NCBI RefSeq assembly: GCF_018129405.1
Contig: NZ_JAFCLP010000012.1
Location: forward strand, 1 to 64,000
DNA length: 64,000 nt
Source of the DNA: Bradyrhizobium iriomotense
GTDB lineage: Bacteria; Pseudomonadota; Alphaproteobacteria; Rhizobiales; Xanthobacteraceae
Reading direction: 5' to 3'
The notes below the pieces were generated by a model. It saw only the letters and a program-made list of their open reading frames with translations. It was not told where the DNA came from and did no database searches. Both the position numbers and the translations under genes were made by a program. Positions 37,987 to 48,202 of this stretch are shown here, piece by piece; within the stretch, counting starts at the first letter, position 1; each line of letters begins with the position of its first letter.

Positions 37987-38624
37987 CGCAAGAAGTTCGA
38001 GATCAGGGCGAGGCCGAAGCGCTGGCTTTTCTCGGGGTGGAATTGGGTGCCGATTGCGGTGTCCTTCGCGACGATCGCGGTGACAGGCCCGCCATAATCG
38101 GCGCGCGCGAGCACGTCCGCCTCGCTGGCGGGGTTGAGATGATAGGAGTGCACGAAATAGGCGTGCTGGCCCTTGGGGCCGAGCGGGAGCTTGTTCAGCA
38201 CCGGATGCTCCCTGAGCACCTCGAGCGTATTCCAGCCCATGTGCGGGATCTTCAGGCTTTCATCGCGCGGCGTGATCTTCTCGACGTCGCCGCCGATCCA
38301 GTTCAGGCCTTCGGTGATGACATGCTCCTTGCCGCGGCTCGCCATCAGCTGCATGCCGACGCAGATGCCGAAGAACGGCCGCGCCTTGACGCGCACCGCT
38401 TCGGTGATCGCCTCGACCATGCCGTTGACGGCATCCAGCCCGCGCCGGCAATCGGCGAAGGCGCCGACGCCCGGCAGCACCAGACGGTCAGCCTCGTAGG
38501 CCTGGTCCGGATCGCTGGTGACGAAGACCTTTTGCGGGATTTCCAGGCTGCGCGCGGCGCGCTCGAAGGCTTTCGCGGCAGAATGCAGATTGCCGGAACC
38601 GTAATCGATGATGGCGACGCTCAT
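37974..38624 (-). CDS. hisH: Imidazole glycerol phosphate synthase glutaminase subunit HisH
   Basis: Class I glutamine amidotransferase that feeds ammonia to HisF. The 216-residue protein starts [20 protein letters not shown] and has the nucleophile Cys in [13 protein letters not shown] and the His-x-Glu of [13 protein letters not shown], completing the Cys-His-Glu triad. The start at 38624 overlaps the stop of the upstream DUF2628 gene (ATGA), so the two are coupled. Confidence 0.97.
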   Translation of the reverse strand: MSVAIIDYGSGNLHSAAKAFERAARSLEIPQKVFVTSDPDQAYEADRLVLPGVGAFADCRRGLDAVNGMVEAITEAVRVKARPFFGICVGMQLMASRGKEHVITEGLNWIGGDVEKITPRDESLKIPHMGWNTLEVLREHPVLNKLPLGPKGQHAYFVHSYHLNPASEADVLARADYGGPVTAIVAKDTAIGTQFHPEKSQRFGLALISNFLRWKP

Positions 38625-39151
38625 CTTGACCCTCCCGGTTCTGGAAACAATCCAATGATGCCGCCGGCCGGAATCGGCGGCGGGTTCGAAAACTGCTGGC
38701 CCGGCGTGTTGCGGGTCGGCGGCGGGCCGCCGCGGTCGACGGCCCATTGATCGTTGACGATGCCGTGCTGCTTCTGGCTCCAGCGCTCGAAGAAGCGGCG
38801 CTCGGCCGTGTCCCGGTCGTCGGCGATGACGATGTCGAGCAACCGCCACTTGCCGCGCGACAGCGTCCAGCGCCGCAGGCTGGAGGCCTCAAGCCCCATC
38901 AGCAACGCGATGATCATATTGGCGAAGAAGATCGAGCTGCGGCCGACGCCGAGGCTGTGCAGCCCGGCATCGAACGCGCCCAGGAAGACGATCCAGCCGA
39001 TCAGCGCAAGCCAGAGCCGGTGCCAGAGCAGCCAGAACGGGCCAAAAATCATCGCCCAGAAATGGAAGCCGTCGCGCACGAAGACGAATTTGTCGGTCGC
39101 ACGCAGGTCGGCTCCGCCAGGGAAGGGAGCATGAACTGTGTAGACAGGCAT
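38621..39151 (-). CDS. DUF2628 membrane protein within the his operon
   Basis: A 176-residue protein starting [20 protein letters not shown]. Two membrane helices follow (about residues 31-58, [20 protein letters not shown], and 68-92), and then a soluble C-terminal region with a Pro-rich tail ending PGGSR. The [18 protein letters not shown] block is typical of DUF2628. Its function is unknown. It lies between hisB and hisH, with the ATGA overlap to hisH, so it is co-translated with a histidine gene. Confidence 0.82.
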   Translation of the reverse strand: MPVYTVHAPFPGGADLRATDKFVFVRDGFHFWAMIFGPFWLLWHRLWLALIGWIVFLGAFDAGLHSLGVGRSSIFFANMIIALLMGLEASSLRRWTLSRGKWRLLDIVIADDRDTAERRFFERWSQKQHGIVNDQWAVDRGGPPPTRNTPGQQFSNPPPIPAGGIIGLFPEPGGSR

Positions 39152-39218
39152 GGGGATGCCCCGTTCTCGAGAAATTGAGTAGATGCCGCCGGCAGCGTTT
39201 CGTTGACCGACGGAGATG

Positions 39219-39812
39219 TCAGCCGCCGAGCGAGCCCTTGGTGGACGGGATTTCGCCCGCCGCCTTCGGATCGATCGCAACGGCGGTGCGCAGCGCCCGC
39301 GCCAGACCCTTGAAGCAGGACTCGGCAATATGATGGCTGTTATCGCCATATAGGGTCTCGACGTGGAGAGTCACGCCGGCGTTGCTGGCGAAGGCCTGGA
39401 ACCACTCGCGCACCAGCTCGGTGTCGAACTCGCCGATCTTGTCGCGGGGGAAGTCGGCCTTGAACACCAGGAACGGGCGGCCCGAGATGTCGATGACCAC
39501 GCGCGACAGCGTCTCGTCCATGGGCATGTGCACGCCGGCATAGCGGGTGATGCCCGCCATGTTGCCGAGCGCCTGCCTGACCGCCTGGCCAAGCGCGATG
39601 CCGGTGTCTTCGGTGGTATGGTGATAATCAATGTGCAGATCGCCCACCGCCTTGACCGTGAGGTCGATGCGGGAATGGCGAGCGAGAAGATCGAGCATAT
39701 GGTCGAAAAAGCCGATGCCGGTCGCGATATTGGCCACGCCGGTGCCATCGAGGTTCACGGAGACCTCGATGTCGGTTTCCTTGGTCTTGCGCTTGATCGT
39801 CGCGGTGCGCAT
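39219..39812 (-). CDS. hisB: Imidazoleglycerol-phosphate dehydratase
   Basis: Dehydrates imidazole glycerol phosphate in histidine synthesis. The 197-residue protein is the single-domain form (no phosphatase fusion) with the Mn-binding motifs [18 protein letters not shown] and [18 protein letters not shown], and [12 protein letters not shown]. Start 39812 (MRTATIKRK) is used; the longer frame runs into a family F repeat. It is the first gene of the minus-strand his run. Confidence 0.97.
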   Translation of the reverse strand: MRTATIKRKTKETDIEVSVNLDGTGVANIATGIGFFDHMLDLLARHSRIDLTVKAVGDLHIDYHHTTEDTGIALGQAVRQALGNMAGITRYAGVHMPMDETLSRVVIDISGRPFLVFKADFPRDKIGEFDTELVREWFQAFASNAGVTLHVETLYGDNSHHIAESCFKGLARALRTAVAIDPKAAGEIPSTKGSLGG

Positions 39813-39837
39813 TGAAAGCTGGCTTTCGCTTCTATTT

Positions 39838-39887
39838 GAGCATGATCTTTTCCGGAAAACCGGTGCCCACTTTTCCGGATCATGCTC
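39838..39887. repeat. Palindromic repeat family F, copy 2
   Basis: GAGCATGATC at the left and GATCATGCTC at the right, with inner TTTTCCGG and CCGGAAAA arms, as in the other two copies. It lies in the divergent gap between hisB and hslV, so here it is not at a gene end. Confidence 0.9.
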
Positions 39888-40053
39888 GGGGGCCGAAAAC
39901 GCCAGTCTATTAACAGCCAAATGACACCTTCGCTACTGCGGGAACGGCCGGCCGACCTCTACTTCTGCCTATGGTGAGCGAAATTCGGCCCGGAACGGCC
40001 CGTTGTACCCTCAGCCCGGACCGCCTAAATCAGGCCGGACAGTGAGGTATTTC

Positions 40054-40614
40054 ATGCAGGACACCCAGAACAGCTCGCCGGGCTGGCACGGCACCACGAT
40101 TTTGACGGTTCGCAAGGGCGGCAAGGTGGTGGTCGGCGGCGACGGCCAGGTCTCGATCGGCCAGACCGTGATCAAGTCCAACGCCAAAAAGGTCCGTAAG
40201 CTCGGCAAGGGCGACGTGATCGGCGGCTTCGCCGGCGCCACGGCCGACGCCTTCACCCTGTTTGAGCGGCTGGAGAGCAAGCTCGAGCAATATCCGGGGC
40301 AGCTGACCCGGGCCGCCGTGGAGCTCGCCAAGGACTGGCGCACCGACCGTTACCTCAGGCGGCTGGAGGCCATGATGATCGTGGCCGACAAGGACGTCTC
40401 CCTGGTGCTGACAGGCACCGGCGACGTGCTCGAGCCCGAGGCCGGCGTGATGGCGATCGGCTCCGGCGGCAATTACGCGCTGGCGGCCGCCCGGGCCCTG
40501 CTCGACACCGACAAGGACGCCGAGACCATCGTCCGACGCTCCCTCGACATCGCCGCCGAAATCTGCGTCTACACCAACCGCAACCTGACCATCGAGAGCC
40601 TGGCAAGCGGGTAG
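40054..40614 (+). CDS. hslV: ATP-dependent protease peptidase subunit HslV
   Basis: Proteolytic core of the HslUV (ClpQY) protease. The 186-residue protein begins with a short propeptide ([13 protein letters not shown]) removed to expose the catalytic Thr of [10 protein letters not shown]. It has the core [16 protein letters not shown] and the C-terminal [14 protein letters not shown] 40054 is preferred; an upstream frame is not typical for the family. Its partner hslU is 1.1 kb downstream, separated by a GNAT gene and a DUF2585 gene on the same strand. Confidence 0.97.
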   Translation: MQDTQNSSPGWHGTTILTVRKGGKVVVGGDGQVSIGQTVIKSNAKKVRKLGKGDVIGGFAGATADAFTLFERLESKLEQYPGQLTRAAVELAKDWRTDRYLRRLEAMMIVADKDVSLVLTGTGDVLEPEAGVMAIGSGGNYALAAARALLDTDKDAETIVRRSLDIAAEICVYTNRNLTIESLASG

Positions 40615-40617
40615 GCG

Positions 40618-41103
40618 ATGCCGCCCGCCTTCACCTTCCGCCCGATGACCGCGGCCGACCTGCCGCTGATCCGGCAATGGCTGGGCGAAGCCCATGTGCG
40701 GGAATGGTGGGGCGATCCGGACGAGCAGTTCGCGCTGGTGAGCGGTGATCTCATTGAGCCGGCGATGCACCAGTTCATCGTGTTGGCCGGCGGCAAGCCG
40801 TTCGGCTATCTTCAGTGCTACCGCCTGACCGCCTGGAATACGGGCTTCGGGCCGCAACCGGAGGGCACGCGTGGCATCGACCAGTTCATTGGCGAGGGCG
40901 ACATGATCGCGCGCGGCCACGGCTCGGCGTTCATCCGCGCGTTCGTCGACGAACAGTTGCGGCGGGGCCTGCCGCGCGTCGTCACCGATCCGGATCCACT
41001 CAACGCGCGCGCCATACGCGCATACGAAAAGGCCGGCTTCGTGCGCGACCGCATGGTCGAGACGCCGGACGGGCCGGCGCTGTTGATGGTGCGCGAAGCA
41101 TGA
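40618..41103 (+). CDS. GNAT acetyltransferase, AAC(6')-like
   Basis: A 161-residue acetyltransferase starting [20 protein letters not shown]. It shows the layout of the AAC(6')-I/IucB-type subgroup: [12 protein letters not shown], then [24 protein letters not shown] (acetyl-CoA loop), then [19 protein letters not shown]. Aminoglycoside or other small-amine acetylation is possible, but many such chromosomal genes have other substrates, so resistance should not be assumed. It begins 3 bases after hslV and overlaps the next gene by 4 bases (ATGA). Sitting inside hslV-hslU suggests co-transcription. Confidence 0.85.
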   Translation: MPPAFTFRPMTAADLPLIRQWLGEAHVREWWGDPDEQFALVSGDLIEPAMHQFIVLAGGKPFGYLQCYRLTAWNTGFGPQPEGTRGIDQFIGEGDMIARGHGSAFIRAFVDEQLRRGLPRVVTDPDPLNARAIRAYEKAGFVRDRMVETPDGPALLMVREA

Positions 41104-41717
41104 CGCTGGCGCACGCGCAGGAGAGCAAGGTCGCATTTCCGCCGCTCGCCTGGGCCGGCGTCGCGCTGCTGCTGCTTGCGCTGCAGGCTTCGATCCTGTT
41201 CGCGATGGGCCGGGTGCCGATCTGCACCTGCGGCTATGTCAAGCTCTGGCACGGCGTGGTGAACAGCTCGGAGAATTCACAGCACATCGCCGACTGGTAC
41301 AGTTTCTCGCATGTGCTGCACGGCTTCCTGTTCTACGGGCTGACCTGGCTGCTGTTCGCGCGGCTGCCATTCCTGACCTTGTCGTGGCCGGCCCGGCTGA
41401 TCATCGCGATGCTGATCGAGGGCGCCTGGGAGATCGTCGAGAACTCGCCCTTTATCATCGAGCGCTACCGCGCCGGCACGATCTCGCTGGACTATTACGG
41501 CGACAGCATCGTCAATTCGGTGTCCGACAATCTGGCCATGATGCTCGGGTTCCTGGTCGCGCGCGTGCTGCCGATATCTGCGACGGTCCTGCTCGGCCTC
41601 GCTTTCGAAATCATGCTGGCGCTCCATATTCGCGACAATCTGACGCTGAATATCCTGATGCTGATCCATCCGATCGAGGCCGTGAAACAATGGCAATCGG
41701 GGCCGCCGATCATCTGA
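41100..41717 (+). CDS. DUF2585 (UPF0314) membrane protein
   Basis: A 205-residue protein with about four membrane helices: residues about 17-35, 70-90, 95-115 and 145-175. The conserved core [21 protein letters not shown] plus [19 protein letters not shown] is characteristic of DUF2585. Function unknown. It is translationally coupled to the GNAT gene by an ATGA overlap and precedes hslU by 49 bases. Confidence 0.85.
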   Translation: MTLAHAQESKVAFPPLAWAGVALLLLALQASILFAMGRVPICTCGYVKLWHGVVNSSENSQHIADWYSFSHVLHGFLFYGLTWLLFARLPFLTLSWPARLIIAMLIEGAWEIVENSPFIIERYRAGTISLDYYGDSIVNSVSDNLAMMLGFLVARVLPISATVLLGLAFEIMLALHIRDNLTLNILMLIHPIEAVKQWQSGPPII

Positions 41718-41766
41718 CCTAAATTGCGGCTTGTCCTCGGCCGCCTCCCGCCCTAGCTAAACAGAC

Positions 41767-43071
<1,305 letters not shown>

Positions 43072-43100
43072 TTCGGCCGGCGTCAGCTATCTATCGGGCC

Positions 43101-43264
43101 GTCGTCCTGGCGAAAGCCAGGACCCATTACCCCTGATGGTCCTTGTTGAAACACATGGCGGCTCCGATCTCGGCTCAAACGACCTGCAGTGGTTATGGGT
43201 CCCGGATCTGCGCTCGCCCTGGACAACGCTACGCGTTGCCAGGAGCCCGCTTGTCCGGGACGAC
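43101..43264. repeat. Inverted-repeat element family A, copy 4 (degenerate right half)
   Basis: The left end GTCGTCCTGGCGAAAGCCAG is intact. The right half keeps TATGGGTCCCGG and ends TCCGGGACGAC, but an internal block (CTCGCCCTGGACAACGC and following) breaks the symmetry. It lies between hslU and the orphan membrane protein. Confidence 0.8.
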
Positions 43265-43293
43265 AGCGGAGTTTGACGCGCGCCGGGTGCCAC

Positions 43294-44418
43294 GTGCCCG
43301 CTAACATCCAGCAAAACCCCTGGCGCCTGCTGCTCGCGATCAATGCCGCGGTCATCGCCGGCGTGTTCGTGCACAAGATCCAGCTGCCACCTTACGTCCC
43401 CTACATCCATCTCCTCGTCGACTATCATTTCGGCTTCATCAAGCGCGCCCTGATCGGGGCGATCGTTGCGCTGTTCACCGACAAGGTGCCGGTGTGGCTG
43501 GTGTTCGCGCTCGGCAGCGCGACATGGCTGATGACGCTCGGGCTCTATACAAGACTGTTCCGGAGAACATTCGGCTTCACCGCGAAGACGCTGCCGCTGT
43601 TCGTCTTCACCGCGGGCTCGCCGTTCTTCCTGAAGAATTTCATGCACACGCTCGGCCATTTCGACATCTATGGCTGCGCGCTGGCGATCGTCCTCTTGCT
43701 GATGCCCGCTGGCTCATTGCTGTTCGTGGCTTTGGCTGCGCTGTTCTCGATCGTGCTGGTGCTGATCCACCACATTCATCTCTTGATGTACGTGCCGACG
43801 ATCATCACCATCGTGGTGATCAGGCACTATCTCGCTTACGCCTGCAGTCGCGGCAATGTCGCATTCGGCGTGATCGCCCTCGCCCTTGTTTCCGCGCTGT
43901 TCTTCGCCGCCCAATTCCTGGGAACGATGCCGATCCCCGAGGCGGACTTCGTCTCGCATCTGAAGACCCGGATGGCCGATCCATCCCGCACGGACCTGCT
44001 GCAGTTCGCCTACATCTGGTATCAGCCGCTAATGAAGGAGATCTCCGACACCTGGGGCCGCCTGCCGCACAACATCCTCGGCGTGCCGGTGTTCGCGCTG
44101 CTGATCTGGCTGCACACGCCGCTGTGGCGCTTCTTCGCGGGCCTGATCGGCGCGCTCGCGAGCGAAACGCACCGCCGGCTCGTCATCGCAGCGCTAACAG
44201 GCATCAGCCTCGGCTATCTCGTGATGTTCGCGATGGTGTTCGACTATTCGCGCTGGATCTCGAACTGGGCGGTCTGCATGTTCCTGATCCTGCACGCGGT
44301 GAAGATGCTGCCGGCGAAACAGGAAACGCCGATGATTCCAGCCGAGGATCGGAAGACAAATATCTTCGGCCTGATCATCACCTTGATCCCGCGCGTCGGA
44401 ATCGTCCGGCCTTTTTAG
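43294..44418 (+). CDS. Multi-pass membrane protein of unknown function
   Basis: About 374 residues with some eight to ten transmembrane helices. I do not recognise a family with certainty. The DYHFGFIKRALIGAIV stretch after the first helix and GHFDIYGCALAIVLLL resemble motifs in predicted polytopic membrane proteins sometimes grouped with GT-C-like transferases, but no catalytic DxD/ExD loop is clear. The start is uncertain: GTG 43294 or TTG 43273; the longer frame runs back into the family A repeat. It is flanked on both sides by dispersed repeats, between hslU and the Smr gene. Confidence 0.68.
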   Translation: MPANIQQNPWRLLLAINAAVIAGVFVHKIQLPPYVPYIHLLVDYHFGFIKRALIGAIVALFTDKVPVWLVFALGSATWLMTLGLYTRLFRRTFGFTAKTLPLFVFTAGSPFFLKNFMHTLGHFDIYGCALAIVLLLMPAGSLLFVALAALFSIVLVLIHHIHLLMYVPTIITIVVIRHYLAYACSRGNVAFGVIALALVSALFFAAQFLGTMPIPEADFVSHLKTRMADPSRTDLLQFAYIWYQPLMKEISDTWGRLPHNILGVPVFALLIWLHTPLWRFFAGLIGALASETHRRLVIAALTGISLGYLVMFAMVFDYSRWISNWAVCMFLILHAVKMLPAKQETPMIPAEDRKTNIFGLIITLIPRVGIVRPF

Positions 44419-44420
44419 TT

Positions 44421-44496
44421 GAGCATGATCTCCGCGCAAACGCGTTCCGCGTTTGTCGCGAGGGAAAACCGGTGCCCACTTTTCCGGATCATGCTC
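44421..44496. repeat. Palindromic repeat family F, copy 3 (with insertion)
   Basis: GAGCATGATC and GATCATGCTC ends as in the other copies, but the left arm carries about 28 extra bases including a CGCAAACGCGTTCCGCGTTTG palindrome-like block. The right end lies 2 bases from the stop of the Smr gene. Confidence 0.88.
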
Positions 44497-44497
44497 G

Positions 44498-45088
44498 CTA
44501 AACCCTCGCCCGCCTGATCCGCACATAGAGCGCGCCCTCGCCGCCGTGGCCGATATGCGCCGTCTCGAATCCGACGACGAAGGCGCGGAATTCCGGCAGG
44601 CTCAGCCATTCCGGCACCTGGCGGCGGAGCACGCCGCTTTCGCCGCCGCTGCGTCCCTTGCCGGTGATGACGAGCACGAAGGTCAGGCCGTCATGATGGG
44701 CCCGGTGCAGGAAGCCGGTCAGCGCGCGATACGCGCGCATCTGGGTCATGCCGTGCAGATCGAGACGCGCCTCGATCTCGCTGCGGCCGCGCGACAGTTT
44801 TGTGCGCTCGCGCTTGCCGAGCGGCGCCAGAGGCGGGACCGTCGGCTTGGCGACGCGCGGTGCCGGCGCAGCAGTAACCGGCCTTGCCGGCGGCGAAGTC
44901 CGGGTCACCTGGGCCACGGACGAAGGCCCGGCAGGCGGCGCGGCATGCGCCTTGGCCGCGCGATGCTTCCTCAGCGGCTTGACCTGCTTTGCGACCGTAT
45001 CCCACAGCGCGCGCTCTTCCTCGCTCAGCGCGCGGCGGCGCGGCGAGGGGCGAGGCTCCAGCACGGGCGGACGGGACGATCGCTTCAT
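44498..45088 (-). CDS. Smr/MutS2-like domain protein
   Basis: A 196-residue protein: a basic, low-complexity N-terminal half (Pro/Ala/Arg-rich) and a C-terminal Smr domain with LDLHGMTQMRAYRAL (about residues 109-123) and the GKG loop (LVITGKGRSGGESGVLR). Smr domains have nuclease or nucleic-acid-binding activity. It is coupled to mltA by an ATGA overlap, a pairing common in Alphaproteobacteria. The precise substrate is unknown. Confidence 0.9.
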   Translation of the reverse strand: MKRSSRPPVLEPRPSPRRRALSEEERALWDTVAKQVKPLRKHRAAKAHAAPPAGPSSVAQVTRTSPPARPVTAAPAPRVAKPTVPPLAPLGKRERTKLSRGRSEIEARLDLHGMTQMRAYRALTGFLHRAHHDGLTFVLVITGKGRSGGESGVLRRQVPEWLSLPEFRAFVVGFETAHIGHGGEGALYVRIRRARV

Positions 45089-46614
45089 TGCTGCCGATGG
45101 GGACGATTCTTCACGGGTCGTCGCGGCTCAGAGGCAGGCTCGATCGCGGGACGCGGCACCGGTAGCGGGACAGGGCCGGCGATGGCAACCGTTTCGTTCT
45201 TGCCTTGCGGCGCGGCGGCAGCAGGCGTGCCCGTCTTGGCGGGATCAGTCTGCGGAAACAGTTTTGCGATTTTCTCCGAGGGACGCGGATCCGGTACCGG
45301 CAGCCGCGCGCCCCTCACCGAGGGATCAAGGCCCTTCGGGACCAACATGACAAAGTGCATGGGATGGCGCAGCCGGCCGGAGACGCGGCCGGCTTCCTGC
45401 CCGGCGCCGAAATAGAGATCCGCGCGGGCAGGTCCGATGATGGCTGAACCGGTGTCCTGGGCGATCATCAGGCGGTGAAACGACGTCTTCGACCGCTCGG
45501 AATCGATCGGCAGCTCGCCCTCGATGAAGAACGGCGTGCCGTAGACATGCAGCGACTTGTCGACCGCGATCGAGCGTCCCGCCGTCAGCGGAATGCCTTG
45601 TGCGCCCACCGCCTCGTCCTTGTCGGAGAGGTTGACCTCGCGGAAGAAGATGTAGGCGCGGTTCTGGCGGCGCAGCTCCTTGGCGCCATCGGGGTTTTGC
45701 GCCATCCACTCCCTGATCTTCTGCATCGACATCTCCTCCTTCGGAATGATGCCGCGCTCGATCAGGATGCGTCCCACCGCCGTGTAGGGATAGCCGTTAT
45801 AGGCGTCGTAATTGAGCCGGAGCGTCGTGCCGTCCTCGAACTTGATCCGCGCCGAGCCCTGGATCTGCGCGAACAACAGATCGGTCGGGTCCTTCAGCCA
45901 GGCGACCTCCAGCCCGCGCCCGGCGATCTTGCCGTCCTCGATCTCGCCGCGATCGTAATAGGGCACCAGCTTGCGGCGGCCGATCTTGCGGTAGACCGGG
46001 CCCTTGTTGGGCAGGCTGACCGAGTCCTGCTTGTAGCCGCGCACGAACAGGTTCGACGGGCGGCGATAGACCGGGACATTGTAGACGTCGGTCTGCGTAC
46101 GCGATCCCTCGAGCACCGGCTCGTAATAGCCGGTGACGAAACCATCGGGCTCACCGAGGCGGGAGATGCGCAGCGGTGCGAAATTCTCCTCGAAGAAGGT
46201 CTTCGCTTTGGCGTCGTCGCTGAGCTCGAGCGATTTGGCGACCCGGCACGGCTCGCTAAGCGAAGCCCCCAGCGCTTTCGGCTCGGCGGCGCCGTTCTGA
46301 GCATTGATCGATTTGCAGCTGGCGCGAAATGTCTTGTAGGCGGCGAGATGATCGTCGTCGCCCCAGCCCTTCACGTCGGCCCAGGCCAACGGCAGATATT
46401 GCGCGCCTGAGATCTCGAACGGCAGGGGCAGCTGCGGATAGGGCAAGGCCCGCGGCGGAGCGGCGGCCAATTGCGGGGCGTGGTGATGATGGCTGCGGTA
46501 GTGGCGCCGCGCCGCCTCGGCGCCGAGCGAAAACGTCGACAGCACGACAACAGCTGCGCAGAACGCCGTCGCGCTGTTCTTGAGAAAGAGCTTAATTCGC
46601 GCTTCCGGTGCCAA
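45085..46614 (-). CDS. mltA: Membrane-bound lytic murein transglycosylase A
   Basis: Cleaves peptidoglycan glycan strands, forming 1,6-anhydromuramic ends. The protein has a signal-like start (LFLKNSATAFCAAVVVLSTF), the MltA core GFVTGYYEPVLEGS, and the 3D domain with catalytic Asp in IAQDTGSAIIGPARADLYFG, followed by a Pro/Lys-rich tail. No lipobox is visible, unlike E. coli MltA. Start choice: no ATG exists near; TTG 46614 has GGAAG 4 bases upstream and gives 509 residues, overlapping the Tim44-like gene by 23 bases. The ATG at 46725 would add 37 residues read inside that gene. Confidence 0.9.
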   Translation of the reverse strand: MAPEARIKLFLKNSATAFCAAVVVLSTFSLGAEAARRHYRSHHHHAPQLAAAPPRALPYPQLPLPFEISGAQYLPLAWADVKGWGDDDHLAAYKTFRASCKSINAQNGAAEPKALGASLSEPCRVAKSLELSDDAKAKTFFEENFAPLRISRLGEPDGFVTGYYEPVLEGSRTQTDVYNVPVYRRPSNLFVRGYKQDSVSLPNKGPVYRKIGRRKLVPYYDRGEIEDGKIAGRGLEVAWLKDPTDLLFAQIQGSARIKFEDGTTLRLNYDAYNGYPYTAVGRILIERGIIPKEEMSMQKIREWMAQNPDGAKELRRQNRAYIFFREVNLSDKDEAVGAQGIPLTAGRSIAVDKSLHVYGTPFFIEGELPIDSERSKTSFHRLMIAQDTGSAIIGPARADLYFGAGQEAGRVSGRLRHPMHFVMLVPKGLDPSVRGARLPVPDPRPSEKIAKLFPQTDPAKTGTPAAAAPQGKNETVAIAGPVPLPVPRPAIEPASEPRRPVKNRPHRQQ

Positions 46615-47299
46615 CCAGCTTCCAGTTCGGATCGCGAGAGGTGGTGTCGCGGGCGAAAGTCCAGATATCGGTGATGTCGGCGACCGTATCGGCGCTGCCG
46701 TCGACGATGTTGCCGGCCTTGTCACGGGTGGCCGAGATCATCTGCGAGACGAAGCGGATCGTGAGCTGGGCAGTGCGGTCGCGCAGCTCGGCACCGACGA
46801 GCTCAGCCTTGTCGATCGAGACGAAGCGCGTCTCGGTCTTCTGCTCGTTCTTCTCGCGCTCCTTGATCGCGGCGTCGAAGCTTTCATAGACCTCCGACGA
46901 AAGGAGATCACGCAGCGCGCGGCGATCGCCATTGGCAAAGGCCAGCACGATCATCTCATAGGCGCCGCGGGCGCCCGAGATGAAGTGGCGCGGATCGAAG
47001 GTGGAGTCTCTCTCGACGATGGCATCGAGACCCTGGGCGAGCGCGGTGTCCGGTTCAGTCAGGCCCTTCCAGCGGTCGCTGGGCGCGGCCGGCTCGGCCG
47101 TCGGCGCCAGCGGCGCCTGGTCGATCACCTTGCCCGGCATGGTCACGACGTTCTTGTCCTGGGCACCCCCCAGCGCATTGCGGGCGGCAGTGTGATCGAA
47201 CGGCGGCCGCTCGTTGCCCGTGCGCTGCCCCAGCACGCTGCGCAGTCTCAGAAAGATGAAGACCGCCAACGCCAGGAAGATTATGGTGTAGATATCCAC
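46592..47299 (-). CDS. Tim44-like domain protein with an N-terminal anchor
   Basis: A 235-residue protein. A single N-terminal membrane helix (MDIYTIIFLALAVFIFLRLR) is followed by a linker and a Tim44-like domain (about residues 100-232; FISGARGAYEMIVLAFANGD; DITDIWTFARDTTSRDPNWKLV). In mitochondria Tim44 recruits Hsp70 to the import channel; the alphaproteobacterial homologues have been proposed to be ancestors of it. A membrane chaperone or scaffold role is plausible but unproven. It is first in a minus-strand group with mltA and the Smr gene. Confidence 0.9.
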   Translation of the reverse strand: MDIYTIIFLALAVFIFLRLRSVLGQRTGNERPPFDHTAARNALGGAQDKNVVTMPGKVIDQAPLAPTAEPAAPSDRWKGLTEPDTALAQGLDAIVERDSTFDPRHFISGARGAYEMIVLAFANGDRRALRDLLSSEVYESFDAAIKEREKNEQKTETRFVSIDKAELVGAELRDRTAQLTIRFVSQMISATRDKAGNIVDGSADTVADITDIWTFARDTTSRDPNWKLVGTGSAN

Positions 47300-47713
47300 G
47301 TCGTATTCGCTTTCTGGTCTTTGCTCTGGGTCTTCGCTTCGGGGTCGTCGCCGGGAAAATCAATCCGGCCAGTCAACCGTTCCATACGGAAACGGCAAGT
47401 CTACATCACCATTCTAGGTCCGCGCGTCTGGTCCGTGGGATGTAGGCATGAAATCTTGCCCGGCCAATGGCGCCTTTTGGCACAGCGGCGAGTGTAGCGC
47501 GTTTTATGCTTAAGGGGAAACCCGATCCTGCCCGGAAATCGCGTATCTTCAATCGTTTAAGGCGCGATTTCGGCGAAAGGCCGCCCTGAGCGTCATAGTT
47601 GCGGGCACGATCTGGATCCCCCATCCGGGACCGTTCGTCCTTGTGGAACGAGGCGGCCCTATGTTAGCCAACCGCCGCGAAATTCAGCCCCAATCGGGTA
47701 AGGAGACACTTCT
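47300..47713. other. Divergent intergenic region between the Tim44-like gene and secB
   Basis: 414 bases without a credible gene. It should hold promoters for the Tim44-like gene (left) and secB (right). Short A+T-rich stretches (ATCGTTTAAGGCGC, about 47551-47564) are the only visible promoter-like parts. secB has AAGGAG at 47700-47705, about 8 bases before its ATG. A 72-codon frame on the minus strand here has no ribosome site and is rejected. Confidence 0.5.
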
Positions 47714-48202
47714 ATGACCAACGGTAACGGCACCCCTCCCGAAGCGGCCCAGGCTCCCCAGCTCAACGTGCTGGCGCAATATACCAAGGACCTGTCGTTC
47801 GAAAATCCGAACGCGCCGAGCTCGCTCCAGCAGCAGGGCCAGCCGCCCCAGATCAACATCCAGATCAATGTCGGCGCCAATAACCTCAGCGAGCAGGAAT
47901 TCGAGGTGACGCTGACGGTCGAGGGCAAGGCCGAGACCGCGGGCAAGGTGATGTTCTCGTTCGAACTCGCCTATGCCGGCGTGTTCCGGATCGTCAACGT
48001 GCCGAAGGAGAACCTGCACCCGCTGGTCATGATCGAATGCCCGCGGCTGTTGTTCCCGTTCGCCCGTGAGATCATCGCAACCGCGGTGCGCGACGGCGGG
48101 TTCCCGCCGCTGATGCTGGACCCCGTCGATTTCGTCGGTCTCTACCGCCAGAACATGGAGCGGCAAATGGCCGCCCAGGGTGGCCAGACCGGCCAGGCCT
48201 AA
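47714..48202 (+). CDS. secB: Protein-export chaperone SecB
   Basis: Tetrameric chaperone that keeps preproteins unfolded and hands them to SecA. The 162-residue protein has an acidic, Gln-rich N-terminus, the core [19 protein letters not shown] and the [31 protein letters not shown] block, all typical of alphaproteobacterial SecB. AAGGAG precedes the ATG. Its stop codon overlaps the convergent dnaQ stop. In Caulobacter secB lies close to the origin near dnaQ, as here. Confidence 0.97.
   Translation: MTNGNGTPPEAAQAPQLNVLAQYTKDLSFENPNAPSSLQQQGQPPQINIQINVGANNLSEQEFEVTLTVEGKAETAGKVMFSFELAYAGVFRIVNVPKENLHPLVMIECPRLLFPFAREIIATAVRDGGFPPLMLDPVDFVGLYRQNMERQMAAQGGQTGQA

Noticed and set aside
36496-38097. 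A 533-codon plus-strand frame
   Set aside because: It lies antisense to hisF, hisA and hisH, all confirmed by catalytic motifs.
40618-41103. Aminoglycoside resistance gene
   Set aside because: The GNAT is of AAC(6')-like type, but its place in the chromosomal hslVU block and lack of mobile context argue against acquired resistance.
43101-43293. N-terminal extension of the orphan membrane protein from 43189
   Set aside because: The first part would be translated from the family A repeat and contains no signal or helix.
47406-47624. A 72-codon minus-strand frame in the Tim44-secB gap
   Set aside because: No ribosome binding site, no hydrophobic or motif pattern, and Arg-rich composition.
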